Assembly: GCA_031267485.1 (NCBI GenBank)
Contig: JAIRYY010000303.1
Span: forward strand, 1-11,125
Direction of reading: 5' to 3'
Length of the DNA stretch: 11,125 nt
Origin: Tannerella sp.
GTDB taxonomy: Bacteria; Bacteroidota; Bacteroidia; Bacteroidales; Tannerellaceae
Position numbers and translations under genes: made by a program. The notes under the pieces were generated by a model, which was not told the DNA's origin, searched no databases, and saw only the letters and a program-made list of their open reading frames with translations. Of the stretch, positions 6,401 through 11,125 are shown piece after piece; within the stretch, counting starts at the first letter, position 1, and each line of letters begins with the position of its first letter.

Positions 6401-6730
6401 ATGAATACGCTATCAACAGTATTACAGGCGCCGGAATCCGTACCCGGTGGCATGGGAGGTTCTTCCATGAGTATCGTAATGATTATAGCAATGATTGCTA
6501 TTTTCTACTTTTTCATGATTCGTCCGCAACAGAAACGCCAGAAAGACATTCAGAAAGCGCGCGAGGCGATGAAGATTGGAGATAAGGTGGTGACCGCCGG
6601 CGGAATACATGGCCGGATCAAGGAAATCGCCGAACGTTCCATGCTCGTCGAAGTGGCCGATGGCGTTCGCATACGTGTGGATAAGGCATCGATTTTCGCC
6701 AGCCCGGAGGATATTCAGCCGAAATCGTAG
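6401..6730 (+). CDS. yajC: Preprotein translocase subunit YajC
   Basis: YajC is a small inner-membrane protein associated with SecDF and the SecYEG translocon. The 109-residue product has a short N-terminal part rich in Gly/Ser, one membrane segment (about 23-40, SIVMIIAMIAIFYFFMI region), then the family hallmark RPQQKRQK (41-48). A soluble domain follows with GDKVVTAGGIHGRI (60-73) and VRIRVDK (89-95). Length and motifs are those of the family. It starts an apparent operon; ybbR begins 24 bp downstream. Confidence 0.95.
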   Translation: MNTLSTVLQAPESVPGGMGGSSMSIVMIIAMIAIFYFFMIRPQQKRQKDIQKAREAMKIGDKVVTAGGIHGRIKEIAERSMLVEVADGVRIRVDKASIFASPEDIQPKS

Positions 6731-6754
6731 CGGCTTTTTTTAACTTTACCGGTC

Positions 6755-7765
6755 ATGCAGAATAAGTTCATCTCTGCATTGAAATCAATACTCCGGAATA
6801 CGGAAGATTTTTTTCGCAGCCAGCAATGGAAAGAAATCCTGGTTTTTCTTTTCTTCTTATTGTTGTCCTTTGGTTTTTGGCTTCTGCAAAGCCTGCAGGA
6901 GGATTACGAACAGGAAATCGAACTGCCGTTGCGCTATAAAAATATCCCCCCGGAATGGATTCTGTCCGAAGACAACCCCGAAAAAATAAGCATCCTGTTG
7001 AAAGATAAGGGTTCGGCGTTGCTGTATTATTCGTGGAAATCACATTTTTCGCCGGTCGACATACCGGTTTCCGGCCTCCCGCGTTCACATGACCAATCTT
7101 TTCATGTGACAAGCCAGATGCTTGAGACGGCGATGTCGAAGCAACTGATTTCTTCGACATCCATCATCTCGATTGAGCCGCGTGAGATTGTGGTTAAATA
7201 TGACTCCCTGGGCAGCCGCCGGGTTCCGGTCGTTCCAAACGTAACCGTCAATACCAGACCCGGGTTTCAGCAATCCGGCGACATCGAAATCTCACACCCG
7301 GAAATCAGCCTGTACGGCAGCCGCAAGATTCTTGATACGCTGAATAGCGTAAGGACGAAACTCATAACGCTGGAAAATGCTTCGGAGACGAAAGAACTGA
7401 CGGCTGACCTGGAGTTGCCAGCGGGCGTGAAAGCTGCTCACGAAACGGTCAAGCTGACTGTCCCGGTCGAGGAGTTCACCGAAAAAAGACTCCGGTTGCC
7501 GGTGTCGTGTTACGATATTCCCGCCGGCTATACCCTGCGTATATATCCGTCGTCCGTTGAGGTCGTGTGCGACATACCCATGTCGCGGTTCAGGGAACTG
7601 ACGGTTGACATGCTCGAAATACGAACGCCGTTTGATGAGTTCGGAGCAAACCGGTCGACCGGCAAATTGCCGGTGCGGCTGACGAAAAAACCGCCGTGGG
7701 TTGCCGACGTGACCCTAATCCCCGGTGAAGTGGAATTTATTATGGAACAGCCCGACCATGATTAA
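6755..7765 (+). CDS. YbbR-domain membrane-anchored protein
   Basis: The 336-residue protein has a short cytoplasmic N-terminus, one membrane helix (about 27-46) and a long extracytoplasmic part. That part contains repeated beta-rich segments of the YbbR type, for example a Val-Pro-Val-x-Pro-Asn-Val block (176-182) and a similar LRLPVSCYDIPAGY block (250-263). In Firmicutes, YbbR/CdaR controls the c-di-AMP cyclase CdaA next door. No cyclase gene is in this window, so the role here is unknown. The neighbourhood (yajC before, coaE after with an 8-bp overlap) is the one I recall from Bacteroides. Repeat boundaries are approximate because the repeats are weakly conserved. Confidence 0.8.
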   Translation: MQNKFISALKSILRNTEDFFRSQQWKEILVFLFFLLLSFGFWLLQSLQEDYEQEIELPLRYKNIPPEWILSEDNPEKISILLKDKGSALLYYSWKSHFSPVDIPVSGLPRSHDQSFHVTSQMLETAMSKQLISSTSIISIEPREIVVKYDSLGSRRVPVVPNVTVNTRPGFQQSGDIEISHPEISLYGSRKILDTLNSVRTKLITLENASETKELTADLELPAGVKAAHETVKLTVPVEEFTEKRLRLPVSCYDIPAGYTLRIYPSSVEVVCDIPMSRFRELTVDMLEIRTPFDEFGANRSTGKLPVRLTKKPPWVADVTLIPGEVEFIMEQPDHD

Positions 7766-8393
7766 AATAGGTATTACGGGAGGTATTGGAAGCGGTAAAT
7801 CCGTCGTTTCGTCGTTGCTTGCGATGAATGAAATACCGGTGTATACGGCGGATGCGGAAAGTAAACGGCTTTCGGACGCGTCGCCGGTTATACGCAAAAA
7901 ACTGGAGGCTTTGTTCGGCAGCGATATCTATGTGGACGGCCGGCTTGACAGGAAACGCCTTGCTTCGTTCATTTTTTCCAGCGAAAAAATCCTGAAAAAA
8001 GTGAATGAAATCATTCATCCTGTCGTCAACAAAGATTTTCGGGCATGGACAAAACGGCAGGAAAGCAGCGCCTGTGCCATCGAATCGGCCATACTGGTCG
8101 AATCCGGATTTGATAAGGCGGTCGACGTCATACTGCTGGTGTATGCCCCGGTGGAACTGAGGCTGGCGCGCGCCATGAAACGCGACGGAGCTACTGAAGC
8201 CAATATCATGAAACGGATGAACCGCCAGATGCCGGACGAATTAAAGCGCAAACAGGCTGATTTCGTAATAATTAATGACGGAGTGCAGGCGCTGATACCC
8301 CAGATGGACTGTTTTCTGAAATTATTGTTCTCCGGCAATTTCCGGCTTAATAATAAAAACATTTTTCGTGCATTGACTGACGAAAATGAATAA
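7758..8393 (+). CDS. coaE: Dephospho-CoA kinase
   Basis: CoaE catalyses the last step of coenzyme A synthesis, phosphorylating the ribose 3'-hydroxyl of dephospho-CoA with ATP in the cytoplasm. The 211-residue product has a P-loop GGIGSGKS (8-15), the substrate-site Asp D32 in TADAESKR (30-37), IHP (86-88), and the C-terminal RQ (156-157) and ADFVIIND (167-174) blocks typical of the family. The frame is open upstream to 7725, but the ATG at 7758 gives MIKIGITGG, the normal beginning, and overlaps the ybbR stop by 8 bp (ATGATTAA), which suggests translational coupling. The last roughly 20 residues form a polar tail not needed for the fold. It ends the operon. Confidence 0.95.
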   Translation: MIKIGITGGIGSGKSVVSSLLAMNEIPVYTADAESKRLSDASPVIRKKLEALFGSDIYVDGRLDRKRLASFIFSSEKILKKVNEIIHPVVNKDFRAWTKRQESSACAIESAILVESGFDKAVDVILLVYAPVELRLARAMKRDGATEANIMKRMNRQMPDELKRKQADFVIINDGVQALIPQMDCFLKLLFSGNFRLNNKNIFRALTDENE

Positions 8394-8404
8394 AATAACG
8401 AATA

Positions 8405-8437
8405 TTTCTTATAATGATTGTTTTTTCATTACTTTTG
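8405..8437 (+). promoter_or_regulatory. Probable promoter of the HTH-cupin/acyl-CoA synthetase pair
   Basis: TACTTTTG (8430-8437) fits TAnnTTTG. TTTC (8405-8408) lies 21 bp upstream as a one-mismatch -33 box. Transcription would start near 8444, about 33 bases before the ATG at 8477. This is weaker than the rsfS and yajC promoters. Confidence 0.55.
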
Positions 8438-8476
8438 TCGCCGGTTCATGCTGAATTTAATATACATCTATAAGAT

Positions 8477-9031
8477 ATGAATGAAGAAATAAAACAGATT
8501 GCCGAACGTTTGAAGGGACTTCGGGACGCACTGGATATCAGTGTGGAAGAGATGGCGGAAGCGTGCAAGATTTCGCCGGAGGAATATGTGACGCTCGAGA
8601 GCGGGACGGTGGATATATCGGTGAGCGTGCTCCACAACATATCGCAGGCGTATGGCGTGGAACTGACGGCGCTGATGTTTGGCAACGAACCCAGGATGAG
8701 CGCTTATTTTGTTACCCGCAACGGAAAGGGCGTGTCGGTCGAACGGACAAAAGCCTATAAATATCAGTCGCTGGCGGCGGGTTTTTCGAAACGCAACGCC
8801 GACCCTTTCATGGTTACCGTTCATCCGAAACCGGAAAACGAGCCGATGTATCTTAATTCACATGCCGGCCAGGAGTATAATTACGTCATAAGCGGCCGCA
8901 TGTTGATACGGATAAACGGGAAAGACCTTGTCCTGGAGGAGGGCGACAGCATCTATTTTAATTCGGAACTGCCTCACGGGATGAGGGCGCTCGACGGAAA
9001 AGTAGTGCGATTCCTGGCCGTGATACTGTGA
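8477..9031 (+). CDS. HTH (XRE-type) transcriptional regulator with C-terminal cupin domain
   Basis: The 184-residue product has an N-terminal helix-turn-helix of the Cro/C1 type (about 8-68, with ISVEEMAEACKISPEEYVTLE as the turn region). A single small beta-barrel cupin follows (about 108-182). The cupin carries H129, E133 and H167 in H-x3-E and LPHG contexts, consistent with a bound metal or small ligand. Proteins of this architecture sense a metabolite and regulate neighbouring genes; the ligand cannot be read from sequence. The next gene, 44 bp away on the same strand, is an acyl-CoA synthetase, which is the likely target and points to a carboxylate or acyl-CoA as ligand (inference). I do not recognise a specific gene name. 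Confidence 0.85.
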   Translation: MNEEIKQIAERLKGLRDALDISVEEMAEACKISPEEYVTLESGTVDISVSVLHNISQAYGVELTALMFGNEPRMSAYFVTRNGKGVSVERTKAYKYQSLAAGFSKRNADPFMVTVHPKPENEPMYLNSHAGQEYNYVISGRMLIRINGKDLVLEEGDSIYFNSELPHGMRALDGKVVRFLAVIL

Positions 9032-9075
9032 CGCGATATATTTTTATACATTAACATTAAATACAAAACTCGAAA

Positions 9076-10725
9076 ATGTTGGATAGATTTTTGGCGCAGA
9101 CTGCATTTGAGTCTCAGGAAGATTTCAAAAGGAATTTTAAAATAATTGTACCGGAAAATTTTAATTACGGTTATGATGTTGTTGATGCATGGGCGGAGAA
9201 AGACCCGGATAAAAAGGCGTTATGCTGGACAAACGACCGGGGAGAGCATATCGATTTCTCGTTTGCCGAAATAAAAAAATATACGGACCGGACAGCTTCC
9301 TATTTTCAGTCGCTGGGTATCGGACGCGGGGATATGGTGATGCTGATTCTCAAACGCCGCTATGAATTTTGGTTTTCCATTGTCGCATTGCATAAACTGG
9401 GAGCAGTCGTCATTCCGGCAACTCATCTTCTGACGAAAAAGGATATCGTTTACCGGGCGAACGCCGCCGATATAAAGATGATTGTATGTGCGGGCGAGGA
9501 GTTGATTCTCAACCATATAAAAGAGGCCCTGCCCGATTCGCCCACAGTGAAAAAACGGGTGTCCGTGGGGCCGGTCGTGGCCGATGGGTTTGATGATTTT
9601 CACAGGGGGATTGAAAATGCGGCTCCGTTTGTGCGCCCGGAGCATGTGAACACGAACGGCGACACATCGCTGATGTATTTCACTTCCGGCACGTCCGGCG
9701 AACCGAAAATGGTTATCCACGACCACCTGTATCCGCTGGGACACATTACGACCGGCAGTTTCTGGCATAACCTGCATGGGGACAGCCTTCACCTGACGAT
9801 AGCGGATACGGGCTGGGGAAAAGCCGTCTGGGGCAAACTGTACGGACAGTGGATTGCCGGGGCGACGGTTTTTGTGTACGACCACGAAAAATTCACGCCG
9901 GCGGATATGCTGCGCATGATACAGGATTACCGGATAACGTCCCTGTGCGCGCCTCCCACTATTTTCCGGTTTCTCATCCGCGAAGACATGAGCAAATATG
10001 ACTTGTCTTCCCTGAAATATTGCACGATAGCGGGCGAGGCGCTTAATCCGGCGGTTTTTGACGCGTTTTACAGGCTGACCGGAATAAAACTGATGGAGGG
10101 TTTCGGCCAGACGGAAACGACGCTGACTGTCTGCACGTTCCCCTGGACGACACCCAAGCCGGGTTCGATGGGACTTCCGAATCCCCAGTACGACGTCGAC
10201 CTTTTGCGTCCCGACGGGACGGTGGCCGAAGACGGCGAGCAGGGGCAAATCGTTGTCCATGTCGGTGAAAACAGGCCGATAGGCCTGTTCAAGGAATACT
10301 ACCGCGACCCGGAACGCACGCGCGATGCCATGCACGACGGCCTGTACTATACCGGGGATGTGGCCTGGCGCGACGAAGACGGCTACTACTGGTTTGTAGG
10401 ACGCGCCGACGACGTCATAAAGAGTTCCGGTTACCGCATCGGCCCGTTTGAGGTCGAAAGCGCGCTCATGACGCATCCCGCCGTCGTCGAATGTGCAATC
10501 ACCGGCGTACCCGACGAAATCCGCGGACAAATCGTTAAGGCGACCATCGTCCTTTCTAAAGAATATGCGGACAGGGCCGGCGACGAATTGGTGAAAGAGA
10601 TACAGGAACATGTCAAACGCGTGACAGCGCCATACAAATACCCGCGCATCGTGGAGTTCGTCTCCGAACTGCCCAAGACGATAAGCGGCAAAATCCGGCG
10701 CGTGGAAATACGTTCGAAAAAATAA
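9076..10725 (+). CDS. AMP-forming acyl-CoA synthetase (acetyl/medium-chain acyl type)
   Basis: The 549-residue enzyme of the ANL superfamily activates a carboxylate with ATP to an acyl-adenylate, then transfers it to CoA. Motifs seen: phosphate loop YFTSGTSGEPK (201-211), GEALN (320-324), EGFGQTETT (341-349), YYTGDVAWRDEDGYYWFVGR (424-443), hinge region ADDVIKSSGYRIGP (444-457) and the catalytic lysine K539 in PKTISGKIRR (533-542), also the usual acetylation site. All catalytic parts are present. Overall look is closest to the medium-chain/ACSM-like branch rather than full-length Acs (about 650 residues), but the substrate is not certain. It lies 44 bp after the HTH-cupin gene, with only a poor -7 candidate (TATATTTT, 9036) of its own, so co-transcription is likely. 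A repeat-rich region starts exactly at its stop codon. Confidence 0.92.
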   Translation: MLDRFLAQTAFESQEDFKRNFKIIVPENFNYGYDVVDAWAEKDPDKKALCWTNDRGEHIDFSFAEIKKYTDRTASYFQSLGIGRGDMVMLILKRRYEFWFSIVALHKLGAVVIPATHLLTKKDIVYRANAADIKMIVCAGEELILNHIKEALPDSPTVKKRVSVGPVVADGFDDFHRGIENAAPFVRPEHVNTNGDTSLMYFTSGTSGEPKMVIHDHLYPLGHITTGSFWHNLHGDSLHLTIADTGWGKAVWGKLYGQWIAGATVFVYDHEKFTPADMLRMIQDYRITSLCAPPTIFRFLIREDMSKYDLSSLKYCTIAGEALNPAVFDAFYRLTGIKLMEGFGQTETTLTVCTFPWTTPKPGSMGLPNPQYDVDLLRPDGTVAEDGEQGQIVVHVGENRPIGLFKEYYRDPERTRDAMHDGLYYTGDVAWRDEDGYYWFVGRADDVIKSSGYRIGPFEVESALMTHPAVVECAITGVPDEIRGQIVKATIVLSKEYADRAGDELVKEIQEHVKRVTAPYKYPRIVEFVSELPKTISGKIRRVEIRSKK

Positions 10726-10780
10726 TGATTAATGGTTAATGATTAGTGATTAATGGTTAGTGATTAATGATTAGTGATTA
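10725..10780. repeat. Eight tandem copies of a degenerate 7-bp repeat (RTGRTTA)
   Basis: Starting at the last base of the synthetase stop codon, eight consecutive heptamers read ATGATTA, ATGGTTA, ATGATTA, GTGATTA, ATGGTTA, GTGATTA, ATGATTA, GTGATTA. Only positions 1 and 4 vary, and only between A and G. The array is non-coding; its unit length would cause frameshifts on expansion. It ends 15 bp before the inverted-repeat element. Function unknown. Confidence 0.9.
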
Positions 10781-10849
10781 ATTTCCATTTCTCAACATTA
10801 AGTAACGTGAAATAAATAATATATAATGATTATAAGCAAATTGAAGTAC

Positions 10850-10877
10850 ACAATTTGTCCCGTTAGGGACAAATTGT
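10850..10877. repeat. Perfect 12-bp hairpin inside the left arm
   Basis: ACAATTTGTCCC (10850-10861), loop GTTA, GGGACAAATTGT (10866-10877). The right arm carries a decayed counterpart, TTTGTCC/GGACAAA within 11030-11052. Because each arm is self-complementary here, a single strand can fold either arm-to-arm or as two separate small hairpins. Confidence 0.75.
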
Positions 10878-10909
10878 TGGTAGAAAACGTCCTCTCACAC
10901 CATCTCCCC

Positions 10910-10962
10910 CGTCCCGTATGGGACGGAATGTGGAATAAAACCGACCAATCACATTCCGTCCC
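10910..10962. repeat. Nested palindromes with a shared central arm
   Basis: CGTCCC (10910-10915) pairs with GGGACG (10920-10925) over a GTAT loop. The same GGGACG belongs to GGGACGGAATGTG (10920-10932), which is perfectly complementary to CACATTCCGTCCC (10950-10962). The two pairings exclude each other; the downstream one is longer (13 bp). Confidence 0.75.
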
Positions 10963-10965
10963 CAC

Positions 10966-11006
10966 GAGACGCGGGATTGTAGAGACACGATTAATCGCGT
11001 CTCTAC
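10966..11006. repeat. 28-nt near-perfect palindrome with an alternative upstream partner
   Basis: GTAGAGAC (10979-10986) and GTCTCTAC (10999-11006) flank the palindromic core CGATTAATCG (10988-10997), with only an A/C mismatch pair (10987, 10998) between. GAGACGCG (10966-10973) can instead pair with CGCGTCTC (10996-11003). I recall GTAGAGACGCG...CGCGTCTCTAC as a motif scattered between genes in several Bacteroidota and cyanobacteria; that is memory, not a search result. Confidence 0.7.
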
Positions 11007-11125
11007 GGGTGGATTCATCTTCTACCAACATTTTGTCCTTAACGGGACAAATCGCGTACGTCAATTTGCTTATAATCATTATATATTATTTATTTCACGT
11101 TACTTAATGACGTTTACCTCCCGCA

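Larger units (their letters stand above)
10796..11109. mobile_element. 314-bp inverted-repeat element, MITE-like or long hairpin
   Basis: The two ends are inverted copies of 89 bp: 10796-10884 and 11021-11109. The outer 49 bp (beginning CATTAAGTAACGTG) are identical; the inner 40 bp have 5 mismatches. The 136-bp centre holds further palindromes. There is no transposase. Two 93-codon open frames, one per strand (10826-11107 and 11079-10798), exist only because the arms mirror each other, and they have no domain. Size and structure suggest a non-autonomous transposable element or large REP-like unit. However, I see no clear target duplication in the flanks (CTCAA on the left, ACGTT on the right), so mobility is not shown. 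Confidence 0.6.

Noticed and set aside
9220..10611. 463-codon minus-strand open frame inside the acyl-CoA synthetase gene
   Set aside because: It is the antisense of a gene with every ANL-family motif intact, and shows no domain of its own.
10798..11107. Two 93-codon open frames on opposite strands in the inverted-repeat element
   Set aside because: Their near-identical ends (such as MIISKL and the Ile/Tyr-rich tail) follow from the inverted arms; the middles differ and match no family I know.

Overview
The window looks like a stretch of chromosome from a member of the Bacteroidota, most likely order Bacteroidales. The evidence is a set of promoters of the TTTG-N19-TAnnTTTG type (exact TATCTTTG boxes upstream of rsfS, the ferredoxin gene and yajC, and upstream of porT on the minus strand), a PorT-family outer-membrane protein, a NusB of about 307 residues instead of the usual ~140, and two gene orders I recognise from this phylum (rsfS-ftsH-cdsA and nusB-yajC-ybbR-coaE). 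I cannot resolve family or genus.

Layout. Bases 1-862 contain no gene I would defend. They hold a 41-bp tandem hairpin repeat, a short dispersed-type repeat, a row of small GC-rich hairpins, a pure (GT)12 microsatellite and AT-rich sequence leading to a strong promoter. Bases 927-4202 carry rsfS (ribosome silencing factor), ftsH (membrane AAA+ zinc protease) and cdsA (CDP-diacylglycerol synthase) as one tight operon. A porT-like gene runs towards them on the minus strand and overlaps the cdsA 3' end by 14 bp. Its promoter is back to back with that of a 55-residue 2[4Fe-4S] ferredoxin gene, which has a hairpin in its leader and a hairpin terminator behind it. Next come nusB, then a promoter and the yajC-ybbR-coaE operon (preprotein translocase accessory subunit, YbbR-domain membrane protein, dephospho-CoA kinase). 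A further promoter precedes a pair coding for an HTH-cupin regulator and an AMP-forming acyl-CoA synthetase. The right end (10725-11109) is non-coding: a 7-bp tandem array starting at the synthetase stop codon, then a 314-bp element with 89-bp inverted terminal arms and several nested palindromes.

How the genes fit together. Most are housekeeping: translation and stress (RsfS), membrane protein quality control (FtsH), phospholipid synthesis (CdsA), rRNA antitermination (NusB), secretion (YajC, PorT), CoA synthesis (CoaE) and electron transfer (ferredoxin). The HTH-cupin/acyl-CoA synthetase pair is probably a small regulated carboxylate-activation unit. I see no new multi-gene defence, mobile or biosynthetic system here. 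The unexplained material is in the two repeat-rich flanks: the hairpin array with a paired base change at the left end, and the long inverted-repeat element with mutually exclusive palindrome pairings at the right end.
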